A stretch of 13,731 nucleotides of DNA. Origin: SZUA-1535 sp964594175. Lineage in GTDB: Archaea > Aenigmatarchaeota > Aenigmatarchaeia > Aenigmatarchaeales > SZUA-1535. The notes beneath the pieces are model-generated. The model did not search any database and was not told the DNA's origin. It saw nothing but the letters and a program-made list of their open reading frames with translations. The translations under genes were made by a program, and so were the position numbers. The stretch's first letter is position 1; each line of letters opens with the position of its first letter. Where the stretch lies: contig CAZQLM010000023.1 in NCBI GenBank assembly GCA_964594175.1, positions 1-13,731 on the forward strand. The letters run 5' to 3'. Below, one piece after another: positions 1 to 6,403 of the stretch.

Positions 1-61
1 GATTAGATGCAAGTACATGGAACTTGGTGATGTGTGCAAGCATCTGGGGTGGAAGGGGTGA
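1..61 (+). CDS. rpl13: Large ribosomal subunit protein uL13, C-terminal end (partial)
   Basis: Only the last 19 codons are in the window, read from position 2 to the TGA at 59-61. They encode a tail containing YMELGDVCKHLGWKG, which resembles the archaeal uL13 C-terminus (a 'lGei.k.LGWkG' ending). The stop overlaps the GTG start of uS9 in a GTGA arrangement, and uL13-uS9 is a classic archaeal gene pair. The identification rests on a short tail plus context. The protein is part of the large ribosomal subunit. Confidence 0.8.
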   Translation, partial: IRCKYMELGDVCKHLGWKG

Positions 62-465
62 AGAAGGGAGAAATACTTACAGCGGTTGGAAAAAGAAGGA
101 GGGCTGTTGCAAGAGCTGTTGCAAGAAAGGGCTCTGGGAAGGTAAGGTTAAACAAAATTCCTCTCGAAGCTTACGAGCCAGAGCTCGCGAAAATGATAAT
201 CTCTGAACCAATAGTTCTTGCTGGCGATGCTGCAAAAAAGGTAGACATAGATGTTAATGTCAAGGGTGGTGGCGTTTTTGGCCAGGCAGATGCGGCAAGG
301 CAGGCTATAGCAAAAATTCTTGTTCAGCTTGACCGGAAACTAAGAGAGACGTTCTTAAGCTACGATAGGAATTTACTTATTGCCGATCCTCGGAGAACAG
401 AGCCTCATAAACCAAGCAGGAGCAGGCAGGGAGCGAGAAGGCACAAACAGAGAAGCAAGAGATAG
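58..465 (+). CDS. rps9: Small ribosomal subunit protein uS9
   Basis: This is ribosomal protein uS9 of the small subunit, whose basic C-terminal tail reaches the P-site tRNA. The product is 135 aa, normal for archaea. Visible family features are the N-terminal TAVGKRRRAVARA, the central GGGVFGQADAARQAIAK, then YDRNLLIADPRRTEPHKPSRSRQGARR and a basic end HKQRSKR. A GTG at 34 would add eight residues, but GTG 58 is preferred: it makes the 4-base GTGA overlap with the uL13 stop, which suggests translational coupling, and a GGGTGG-like Shine-Dalgarno lies just upstream (about 47-52). rpoN follows after a 161-base gap and has its own promoter. Confidence 0.96.
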   Translation: MKKGEILTAVGKRRRAVARAVARKGSGKVRLNKIPLEAYEPELAKMIISEPIVLAGDAAKKVDIDVNVKGGGVFGQADAARQAIAKILVQLDRKLRETFLSYDRNLLIADPRRTEPHKPSRSRQGARRHKQRSKR

Positions 466-595
466 CTACAGAAAAGTTATTGGAGGGTTGTGGAAAGAGC
501 TTTACATTGCATTTTTCAGGTTCCATAGCTTTAGGAAAGCTGTTTTTATCAGAGGATTGTGTTTTCTGAATAATAACAAGGCAATGCGTGAAAAA

Positions 596-604
596 TTTTA
601 AATA
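596..604 (+). promoter_or_regulatory. TATA box of rpoN
   Basis: TTTTAAATA begins 31 nt before the rpoN ATG (627). An archaeal TATA box is normally centred about 26-27 nt before the transcription start. Transcription should therefore begin at or within a base of the A of the ATG, giving a leaderless mRNA. The same sequence and spacing recur before the gene at 863 and, on the other strand, before the gene starting at 7723. Confidence 0.75.
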
Positions 605-626
605 CCTTCTACCTTACATTTCTCTT

Positions 627-821
627 ATGCTAATACCAATACGCTGTATAAGCTGTGGCAGACCGCTGGCGCATTTGTGGGAGAAGTATAAGGAAAGAGT
701 AGAAGCTGGCGAGCCTCCACAAAAAGTGCTTGACGAGCTCGGAATAAAGAATATGTGCTGCAGAGCTCTTTTCCTCGGCCATGTAGAGCTTATAGACGAT
801 ATAGCTGTCCACAGGAAATAA
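627..821 (+). CDS. rpoN: DNA-directed RNA polymerase subunit N (Rpb10 homologue)
   Basis: This small zinc-binding subunit helps assemble the archaeal RNA polymerase core with subunits D, L and P. The 64-aa product is typical in length. It starts MLIPIRCISCGRPLAH and has the zinc ligands C7, C10, C44 and C45 (CxxC, then CC in NMCCRA), followed by the family ending GHVELIDDI. An upstream in-frame ATG at 588 would add a non-family extension that overlaps the TATA box, so ATG 627 is chosen. Its placement after uL13-uS9 is a conserved archaeal arrangement. The mRNA is predicted to be leaderless. Confidence 0.97.
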   Translation: MLIPIRCISCGRPLAHLWEKYKERVEAGEPPQKVLDELGIKNMCCRALFLGHVELIDDIAVHRK

Positions 822-831
822 CACCAACATC

Positions 832-840
832 TTTTAAATA
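832..840 (+). promoter_or_regulatory. TATA box of the RPA-like/aIF2-beta operon
   Basis: TTTTAAATA starts exactly 31 nt before the ATG at 863 and lies in the 41-base gap after rpoN. Sequence and spacing match the rpoN promoter. A leaderless transcript covering the four following genes is predicted. Confidence 0.75.
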
Positions 841-862
841 CATTTCATTCAAATACTTTTTC

Positions 863-1597
863 ATGGAGCTAAGAAGATTAACCGCCAAAAAATGCTTCAT
901 AAAAGAGCTTGTTACAGGAAGATTTATCCAGAAAGAAGCCCCAGAAAGTTCTTATGTACTTACGAGGCTTGGAAGAAGGCTTTCAAGAGTAAGAGTTCTT
1001 GCTAACGTTGTTGATATTTACGAAAATCCTTCAAGTTCCTTTGCCTCTATAACCATTGATGATTCTACAGGTGTAATAAGGGCTAAGATTTTCGGAGATA
1101 CGGAAGTTATAAGAAATATAGAAAAAGGTGATTTAATAGACGTTATCGGTAAGCTAAGAAATTCTGAAGGTGAAACGTGGATAAATCTCGAGATAGTGAA
1201 AAGGATAGAAAATCCAAATTTCGAAATTTTGAGAATGCTTGAAGTTGCGAAAATATTAAAAGAGCAAAAAGAAAAGTTTGAAAAAGTAAAAGAGCAGCTT
1301 CCTCAAAGCTCTGATATAAACGAGCTTTTTGTTCTTCTCGGAGAAGAATTAACAAAAAAAGAAATAGAAGCGATTGTCGAAGCGAGTGAAGTATTTATGG
1401 AAATGGAAGCGGATAGACATAAAGCACTCGTACTTCAGCTTATAGAAGAACTCGACTATGGAGATGGTGCGGATTACAAAGAACTTTTAGAGCGAGCAGG
1501 AATTGAAGAAAAATTGTTTGATCAAATCCTACAGGAACTTCTCGAAAAAGGTTATTGTTTTGAACCAAAACCAGGAAAAATAAAAAAGGTGAGTTGA
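863..1597 (+). CDS. RPA-like OB-fold single-stranded nucleic acid-binding protein
   Basis: The 244-aa product has an OB-fold at about residues 40-115 (VRVLANVVDIYENPSSSFASITIDDSTG, then GDLIDVIGKL and a TWINLEIVKRI strand). A charged helical segment follows at about 117-180. A winged-helix-like C-terminus lies at about 187-244 (LVLQLIEELDYGDGADYKELLERAG, ending in EPKPGKIKKV). OB-fold plus C-terminal winged helix is the layout of RPA32-type subunits, so a role in single-stranded DNA binding during replication or repair is inferred. No zinc finger is visible. The ATG at 863 is chosen over an in-frame ATG at 755, which lies inside rpoN, because the TATA box sits 31 nt upstream of 863. It is the first gene of an operon with aIF2-beta. 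The exact RPA subtype cannot be settled here. Confidence 0.82.
   Translation: MELRRLTAKKCFIKELVTGRFIQKEAPESSYVLTRLGRRLSRVRVLANVVDIYENPSSSFASITIDDSTGVIRAKIFGDTEVIRNIEKGDLIDVIGKLRNSEGETWINLEIVKRIENPNFEILRMLEVAKILKEQKEKFEKVKEQLPQSSDINELFVLLGEELTKKEIEAIVEASEVFMEMEADRHKALVLQLIEELDYGDGADYKELLERAGIEEKLFDQILQELLEKGYCFEPKPGKIKKVS
1588..1593 (+). promoter_or_regulatory. Shine-Dalgarno site of aIF2-beta
   Basis: GGTGAG, inside the last codons of the OB-fold gene, ends 5 nt before the ATG at 1599. It contrasts with the first genes of transcription units, which have no leader and no such site. Confidence 0.65.
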
Positions 1598-1598
1598 G

Positions 1599-2012
1599 AT
1601 GCCACTTCCAAGCTATGAAAAGATGCTTGAAGAAGCTTATGCTAAAATTAAAACACCAGGGAAGGATAAAAGATTTGAAATTCCAGAAGCAGAATCATTT
1701 ATTCAGGGAAATCTTACTGTTATTAAGAACTTTTCGCATATAGCAGACTATCTTAGAAGAGATGTTAAACACATGCTAAAATACTTTACTCGCGAGCTTG
1801 CTGCACCTGGATCACTGGAGGGAGGAAAAGCTATATTTCAGACAAGAGTTTCGCAGAAAACTATTCAACAAAAACTAGAAGATTACATAAACGAGTTTGT
1901 TCTCTGCAAAGAATGCAAAAGACCCGATACAAAGCTTATTAAAGAGGGTAGAATTGTTGTTATGAAATGTGAAGCATGTGGTGCAAAATGTCCGGTAAAG
2001 CAACTGAAGTAA
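1599..2012 (+). CDS. eif2b: Translation initiation factor aIF2 subunit beta
   Basis: This is the beta subunit of the archaeal aIF2 heterotrimer, which delivers initiator Met-tRNA to the small ribosomal subunit. The product is 137 aa, the usual archaeal length. The N-terminal helix (YEKMLEEAYAKI) binds aIF2-gamma in the family. The central alpha-beta domain follows (FIQGNLTVIKNFSHIADYLRRD, then HMLKYFTRELAAPGSLEGGKAIFQ). A C-terminal zinc ribbon has ligands C103, C106, C124 and C127 (LCKECKRPDT and MKCEACGA). The ATG is one base after the stop of the OB-fold gene, with a strong Shine-Dalgarno. The DUF424 gene overlaps its 3' end. Confidence 0.96.
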   Translation: MPLPSYEKMLEEAYAKIKTPGKDKRFEIPEAESFIQGNLTVIKNFSHIADYLRRDVKHMLKYFTRELAAPGSLEGGKAIFQTRVSQKTIQQKLEDYINEFVLCKECKRPDTKLIKEGRIVVMKCEACGAKCPVKQLK

Positions 2013-2308
2013 AAGAATTTTACTACAAAATTTACAGAAAAGGAAATGAAATAATTCTTGCTGTGTGCGATAAGGAAATTTTAGGAAAAAAGGTGGAGAG
2101 TGGTGAAATTATACTTTACGCTAAGCCAGAATTTTACAAGGGCAAAGAGATTGATGAAAAAGTGCTGGAGTTTTTTGAAAAAGCTACAATCATAAATTTA
2201 ATGGGAAAAAGAATAGTGAAGCTTGCTGTGGAGAATGGATGGGTAGAAGAAAAGAGCGTGATGGAAATAAAAGGTGTTGCACATGCACAAATTATCAAAA
2301 TGCTTTAA
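1988..2308 (+). CDS. DUF424 family protein (conserved archaeal, aIF2-beta neighbour)
   Basis: The 106-aa product matches the archaeal DUF424 pattern: an N-terminal strand YYKIYRKGNEIILAVCDKEILGKK, then ATIINLMGKRIVKLAVENGWV, and a C-terminal EIKGVAHAQI. The biochemical function of the family is unknown. It is often encoded beside aIF2-beta, as here, which hints at a link to translation. ATG 1988 is preferred over ATG 1976 because GTGGTG at 1978-1983 gives it a Shine-Dalgarno. The start overlaps the end of aIF2-beta by 25 bases, which suggests translational coupling. Confidence 0.85.
   Translation: MSGKATEVKEFYYKIYRKGNEIILAVCDKEILGKKVESGEIILYAKPEFYKGKEIDEKVLEFFEKATIINLMGKRIVKLAVENGWVEEKSVMEIKGVAHAQIIKML
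2272..2276 (+). promoter_or_regulatory. Shine-Dalgarno site deciding the start of the DUF2341 gene
   Basis: AGGTG ends 6 nt before ATG 2283. The same frame also offers GTG 2274 and TTG 2277, but these lie within or against this site, so ATG 2283 is the best start. Confidence 0.55.
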
Positions 2309-3695
2309 AGCGCAGTTTTTCATTATTTCCGCTGCACTTGTTATTACATCAATTTCCATAATGGCTTTTTATCTTCAATCTTTGTTTCTTCCTACAGCGA
2401 CATCAATTTCTGTAAAAGGAGAGCTGGAGTATATCGATGTAGCAAGAGATGTGTTGTGCAAATTTTACTATACAGAAAAAAGATTTGATACACGAACTTA
2501 TCTTGCTCACTTAGAGGAGGTTGAAGAAACACTTGAAGATTATTTTGCAGAGCACGGGATTTTACTTTCCATAACTCATGAAATTCTTGATAATAAAATA
2601 ATATTTCGCTATAATCTCAGCGGATTTGGGTTCAAAAGTGAAAGCTTTGTAAAAGCTCCATGTATTTCTTGGTGGAATCTGCACTGGCTATACAGAAGAC
2701 CTGTGCTGATAAATAACACTTTAAATTCCAATAATTTATATAATTACCAGGTGCTTGTAGTTTTGGATACACAAACTTTAATATCTTCTGGAAAAATGAG
2801 AGCAGATTGCGGAGATATAAGATTTATTGGCAGTGATGACGAAACAGAGCTTAACTATTGGATAGAAGGCGGTTGCAATACTCCTAATACACGAATCTGG
2901 GTTAAAGTACCCTTCATTCCAGCAAATGGTGTAAGAAAAATATATCTATACTATGGAAATTCTTCAGCAACTTCAGAAAGCAATGGAACAAAAGTATTTG
3001 AATTTTTTGATGATTTTTCAGAAAGCATTTTTACCTCTTACCTTAACAGGCTGACAGACTGTAACTCTGGTGATTTCGATCCACTAGATTGGTGCACCGT
3101 TTCTGATACAATGGATACAATAACGAACACTTCCTCTACATATTACACACCTCCGCATGGATCATATCTGAACACTGGAAATACAGGATTTTGCGGAGAC
3201 GCTGGACTAGTAACAGAGCTAACAATTCCAAATGTAAATACAGATCTTCTCATAGAGTTCTATGCAAGAACTTCAGGTGGAACGAGAGCTCAGTACAGGG
3301 GGGTTGCAATAGAGAAAAATGGCTACGGATATGCTCAAAAGGATTGTGATGAGCTTTCAGGAGGAAATTACAATAACGTTTACTGGCTGGCATGTGCCTA
3401 TAGAAGAGCTATTCCTGTACCTCCTCAACCCTGTAGCAATCTAGTAGATCCAGAAACAGGAAATCTGTATACACCACCGTTGATAGATACTGATTGGACA
3501 TTCATAAGCGAGAATATCACAAGGTACAGAGGAGAAACTGTAAGGCTGAGAATTCTTGTGATGGATTATTCATGCGATTGGTGCGACTCGGTACTGAGTA
3601 GAGCAGAGCTGTGGGTTGATGACATAAGAATACGCCAGTATTCTTCTCCTGAACCATTCGCAGAAGTAGGTGAAGAAGAGGTAGTCGTTACTTAA
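2283..3695 (+). CDS. Membrane-anchored DUF2341-domain surface protein
   Basis: The 470-aa product begins with a short basic segment and one hydrophobic stretch at about residues 10-34 (AQFFIISAALVITSISIMAFYLQSLFLP). This is a signal anchor, possibly of the pilin-like class III type. After an N-terminal region of about 95 residues comes a DUF2341 domain at about 130-245 (WWNLHWLYRRPVLINNT, IWVKVPFIPANGVRKIYLYYGNSSATSESNG, ending FEFFDDFSE). The C-terminal 200 residues are rich in Asp, Thr and Tyr and look like a beta-sandwich. There are 13 cysteines, mostly beyond the membrane segment, and several NxS/T sequons, consistent with an exported, disulfide-bonded glycoprotein. Its start overlaps the DUF424 gene by 26 bases, an odd place for a surface protein. 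Ligand and role are unknown. Confidence 0.8.
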   Translation: MHKLSKCFKAQFFIISAALVITSISIMAFYLQSLFLPTATSISVKGELEYIDVARDVLCKFYYTEKRFDTRTYLAHLEEVEETLEDYFAEHGILLSITHEILDNKIIFRYNLSGFGFKSESFVKAPCISWWNLHWLYRRPVLINNTLNSNNLYNYQVLVVLDTQTLISSGKMRADCGDIRFIGSDDETELNYWIEGGCNTPNTRIWVKVPFIPANGVRKIYLYYGNSSATSESNGTKVFEFFDDFSESIFTSYLNRLTDCNSGDFDPLDWCTVSDTMDTITNTSSTYYTPPHGSYLNTGNTGFCGDAGLVTELTIPNVNTDLLIEFYARTSGGTRAQYRGVAIEKNGYGYAQKDCDELSGGNYNNVYWLACAYRRAIPVPPQPCSNLVDPETGNLYTPPLIDTDWTFISENITRYRGETVRLRILVMDYSCDWCDSVLSRAELWVDDIRIRQYSSPEPFAEVGEEEVVVT

Positions 3696-4415
3696 TCATC
3701 TCCCGAATCTTCTTTCCCTCTGTTCGTATTCTTTCAAAATTTTCAGAAAATCTTCTTTGGTAAACTCTGGCCACATTTTATCCACGAAAAAAAGCTCTGC
3801 ATATGCGCATTGCCAAAGCAAAAAATTGCTTATTCTCTTTTCTCCACCAGTTCTTATCAACATATCTACAGGAGGGAAGCCGTTGGTGTAGAGCGCTTTT
3901 TCAAACATTTTTTCGTTTATCTCACTTGGTTTTATTTTTCCTTTGGCAACGAGCTTTGCAAGTTTTTTCGTAGCGTCAACTATTTCTTGCTTGCCACCAT
4001 AAGCGATTGCGAAATTTAGAAAGTAATTTTTATAGTTTTTTGTTGCCCTTTCAACTTTCCTGAAAAGCTCTCTGAGATTTTCTGGTAATTCGCTAAGCCT
4101 TCCTATTACTTTTATTCTCACCCCATATTTGTGTATTTCATGCGAAGGATTCAGAAGCTTCCGAAATTCTCTCTCAAAAAGTTTTAAAAGAAATTCCAGC
4201 TCACGTTGTGGGCGTTTATGCAAGTTTTCAAGAGAAAGGGAATAGAGAGTGGCATATTTTATTCCACACTCTTTTAGCCAATGCAAGAATTCTCTTACTT
4301 TTTTTGCTCCCCATCTATGACCATACCACGGTTTCTTCATAAGCCGTTTAGCGAATCTTCTGTTACCGTCAAGAATCACGCCAACGTGTTTCGGAACATT
4401 CGAAACTTTTTTCAT
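3696..4415 (-). CDS. uppS: Isoprenyl (cis-polyprenyl) diphosphate synthase, UppS family
   Basis: This cis-prenyltransferase condenses isopentenyl diphosphate onto an allylic diphosphate to make the long-chain polyprenyl diphosphate that carries sugars across the membrane. The product is 239 aa, normal for the family. Signatures are VILDGNRRFAKR (catalytic D16 and the diphosphate-binding G-N-R-R), YGHRWGAKKV, YSLSLENLHKRPQRE, NFAIAYGGKQEI, MLIRTGGEKRISNFLLWQCAYAELFF and the C-terminal RERRFGR. The start has an AGGTGG Shine-Dalgarno and follows the DHH gene by 25 bases, so it is probably the last gene of the HD-DHH-uppS operon. Its stop directly abuts the stop of the convergent DUF2341 gene. 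Confidence 0.95.
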   Translation of the reverse strand: MKKVSNVPKHVGVILDGNRRFAKRLMKKPWYGHRWGAKKVREFLHWLKECGIKYATLYSLSLENLHKRPQRELEFLLKLFEREFRKLLNPSHEIHKYGVRIKVIGRLSELPENLRELFRKVERATKNYKNYFLNFAIAYGGKQEIVDATKKLAKLVAKGKIKPSEINEKMFEKALYTNGFPPVDMLIRTGGEKRISNFLLWQCAYAELFFVDKMWPEFTKEDFLKILKEYEQRERRFGR

Positions 4416-4419
4416 ATTT

Positions 4420-4425
4420 CCACCT
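4420..4425 (-). promoter_or_regulatory. Shine-Dalgarno site of uppS
   Basis: AGGTGG on the minus strand ends 4 nt before the ATG of uppS. This fits an internal operon gene translated with a leader. Confidence 0.65.
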
Positions 4426-4440
4426 GTGAAATATTCCTTT

Positions 4441-5381
4441 TCACATTCTTAAAAATTTTTTCACCCGCGAAATAAACACATCGAATTTATCTCTTTCTAT
4501 TCTGGCTCCGGCCGCTTTTTCATGCCCACCGCCCTTTCCTATACCTTTTGCTGCTTCACCGAATATTTTCCCCATATTATACTTAGTACTTCTTCCAGAA
4601 ACCCTAAAAACATTATCCTTAAACCCGTAAACTATTACTGTTTTTCTGGATATCTTTCAAAAAGTTCATTTGCTATAATGGAAATTATAGAATATGGAGA
4701 ATCTATTTCATAAAAGCATACCTTTCCTTGCGGTTTAAAATTATTAATCCATTTTTCTATTTCCATTTTCAGCTTTTCAGTCAGTCTCTGATAGCTTTTT
4801 TTCGAAAGAAAATCGTTTATGTTTTTGCAAGAGCTAAGAAATTCAACGAGCTTTGGCAGAGCATTTTCGCCTTTTATTACTTTTACAGCATTTATGTACT
4901 CAACTGCCTTTTCTTCTTTTTTTGAGCATTTTTTACTTTTGTCTCCGCACGCTCCTATTCCGCTTATCCATTTAACTCCGCGGATGCCGAGAGCTCTGCA
5001 TATTTCACAGCAGACTTCACTTGCTGAAATATAAACTTTTGGAGCCTGAAGCCTCGGATTTACATGCGCTATTCCAAGTTTGTTAAGGTCTTTTTTTGGA
5101 ATATGGTGATCAACAACGAGAACACTTGAGAAAGTTTTTAGCCAAGAAATGTGATGATCAATTGGAATATCGAGAACTACGATATCCTTAACCTTTCCCT
5201 CCAGTTTTTTGAAAGTCTTTTTTTCAAGTTCACCGGAAGCAAGAAGATATTTTATCCCCCTTGTCTTGATATATTTTAAAATCTGAGCAGCAGAGCATGC
5301 TCCGTCAGCATCGCAGTGAAATATTATACCTAATTTTTCCCACGGTTCCCGAAGAAATTTCAATGCCGGCTGTATGTTCAT
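4441..5381 (-). CDS. DHH-DHHA1 family phosphoesterase (RecJ/Nrn-like), frameshifted
   Basis: The first part reads 247 sense residues with the DHH signatures FHCDADGACSA (22-32, metal ligands), VVLDIP (69-73) and VVDHHIP (89-95). It then hits TAA at 4635-4637. Moving frame by one base at an A5 run (4641-4645, T on the plus strand) gives 65 more residues, from VIVYGFKDN through GRSTKYNMGKIFGEAAKG to GGGHEKAAGA, ending at 4441. That is a DHHA1 substrate-binding domain, so the intact protein would be about 313 aa. Family members are Mn-dependent 5'-3' exonucleases or nano-RNA/dinucleotide phosphodiesterases; which applies here is not determined. The start overlaps the HD gene stop as ATGA. The missing A may be an assembly error, a real mutation or a slippage site. 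Confidence 0.85.
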
Positions 5382-5968
5382 TCCTCTCCCTCTCCGTGAA
5401 GGATTAAAAATTTCACTTGCTCTGCCGGGCGGAGCATGCTCTCTATACTTGCATCGAGCACATCTGCATAAAAAACTATTAAAGCCTCCAAAGTCTGCGG
5501 TCTCGCTGCAACCTGTCCAAGATCACCGCCGTGAGCTTCGACTATGTGAATAACTTCTTCTGGGAAACCGCGTGCGTAAAGCTCGCATGCCGTAAGCACA
5601 GCGTGATCGAGCAAACAGCCAGTGTGCTCCCATTTCCCGGCATGCTTTCTGAAATGATAGATTTTCATCCAATCATGAAGCAGAGCGCCTGCAATGAGGT
5701 GGTCAAAGTTTATATTAGCTCCGTAAGTTTTCTCTACGTGCTCCGCTATTTTTATAGCAAGCTCTGTAACAGACGCTACGTGTTCTATATGCCCACCTTC
5801 ATTACTGTGGTGGGCATTGAGCGAAGAAGGTATCTGCTCCGGAGAGCTTGCAGGATAGATTATTTCCTCATTTGAAAGCTTAGGATTTTTTATAATTTCA
5901 ATTACCTTTTTTCTAAGCTTTTCATCCCTTATTTTTTCTGCAAGCTCGAGAAGTTTTTTCATTGACAT
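5378..5968 (-). CDS. HD-domain metal-dependent phosphohydrolase
   Basis: The 196-aa protein carries an HD superfamily core. The visible elements are GGHIEHVASV (H60, H63), the defining doublet in ALLHDWMKIYHF (H98-D99), CLLDHAVLTA (H122), HIVEAHGGD (H141, H146) and FYADVLDAS (D169). HD proteins hydrolyse phosphomonoesters, nucleotides or cyclic dinucleotides with a metal pair; the substrate here is unknown. An N-terminal helical region of about 50 residues precedes the core. The start is leaderless in prediction, with a TATA box at the usual distance, favouring MSMKK over the internal MKK start. It overlaps the following DHH gene by 4 bases, so the pair may act in one pathway such as nucleotide or small-RNA turnover. 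Confidence 0.85.
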   Translation of the reverse strand: MSMKKLLELAEKIRDEKLRKKVIEIIKNPKLSNEEIIYPASSPEQIPSSLNAHHSNEGGHIEHVASVTELAIKIAEHVEKTYGANINFDHLIAGALLHDWMKIYHFRKHAGKWEHTGCLLDHAVLTACELYARGFPEEVIHIVEAHGGDLGQVAARPQTLEALIVFYADVLDASIESMLRPAEQVKFLILHGEGEE

Positions 5969-5991
5969 AAAAATAGTTGGCCTATTAAAAG

Positions 5992-5998
5992 ATTTAAA
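5992..5998 (-). promoter_or_regulatory. TATA box of the HD-DHH-uppS operon
   Basis: On the minus strand, TTTAAAT starts 30 nt before the ATG at 5968. With its preceding C it lines up base for base with the TTTTAAATA boxes placed at -31 elsewhere in the window. A leaderless mRNA is predicted. Confidence 0.7.
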
Positions 5999-6075
5999 GG
6001 TTTTATTTCATACATACGCACAAATTGCAGAAAAATTCACGAAATATTTGCAAGTTAGCTTTCATAACATAAAAG

Positions 6076-6363
6076 TTAAAAACGGTAAACAATTATTTCC
6101 GTTTCCTTATCACTCAGAGCAATAAAATTATGATTCCTAATGATTAGGGAAAATGCGCATTTTGTTTTTTCATCTAAAAAGTTGAAAACTATAACTTTTT
6201 CTTTAAAAATATCACCCTTATAAATCTTTTCCTCGCTTTCTATAAATTCCAAAGACTCTGTACAAAGACCGTGATTAAGATTTGCATGCAGATAATCAAG
6301 AATATGCTCAGCATCTATGCCAAACCGTTCACATTCCTTTTTGAACTTCTGTATATTTTTCAT
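6076..6363 (-). CDS. Hypothetical protein, 95 aa
   Basis: I do not recognise this protein. It is a 95-residue soluble product with a helical N-terminal half (FKKECERFGIDAEHILDYLHANLNHG) and a strand-rich C-terminal half (EKVIVFNFLDEKTKCAFSLIIRNHNFIALS, ending ETEIIVYRF). No membrane segment or metal motif stands out; the three cysteines are scattered. An AT-rich box lies about 25-32 nt upstream, which argues that it is expressed on its own. It sits 40 bases downstream of the FBP aldolase/phosphatase on the same strand. Length and composition are plausible for a real gene, but no family assignment is possible. Confidence 0.6.
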   Translation of the reverse strand: MKNIQKFKKECERFGIDAEHILDYLHANLNHGLCTESLEFIESEEKIYKGDIFKEKVIVFNFLDEKTKCAFSLIIRNHNFIALSDKETEIIVYRF

Positions 6364-6384
6364 TTAATCCTGCACTCCCAAAAA

Positions 6385-6395
6385 TTTTAAAAAAA
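6385..6395 (-). promoter_or_regulatory. AT-rich box: possible TATA element and T-tract terminator
   Basis: On the minus strand a T7 run followed by AAAA and then T5 lies between the FBP aldolase/phosphatase stop and the 95-aa gene. It is about the right distance from the ATG at 6363 for a TATA box. The T-runs would also serve as an archaeal intrinsic terminator for the upstream gene. Both roles are inferred. Confidence 0.4.
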
Positions 6396-6403
6396 CGAAA
6401 CTT

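Noticed and set aside
466..595. Possible extra gene or RNA between uS9 and rpoN
   Set aside because: The frames there have no recognisable product and no promoter of their own; I see only the uS9 trailer and the rpoN promoter.
755..862. Upstream extension of the RPA-like gene to ATG 755
   Set aside because: It would overlap rpoN, cross the TATA box at 832-840 and encode a non-family extension.
5531..5875. Open frame of 114 aa antisense to the HD gene
   Set aside because: The minus strand encodes a recognisable HD domain across the whole span; the plus frame has no coherent features.
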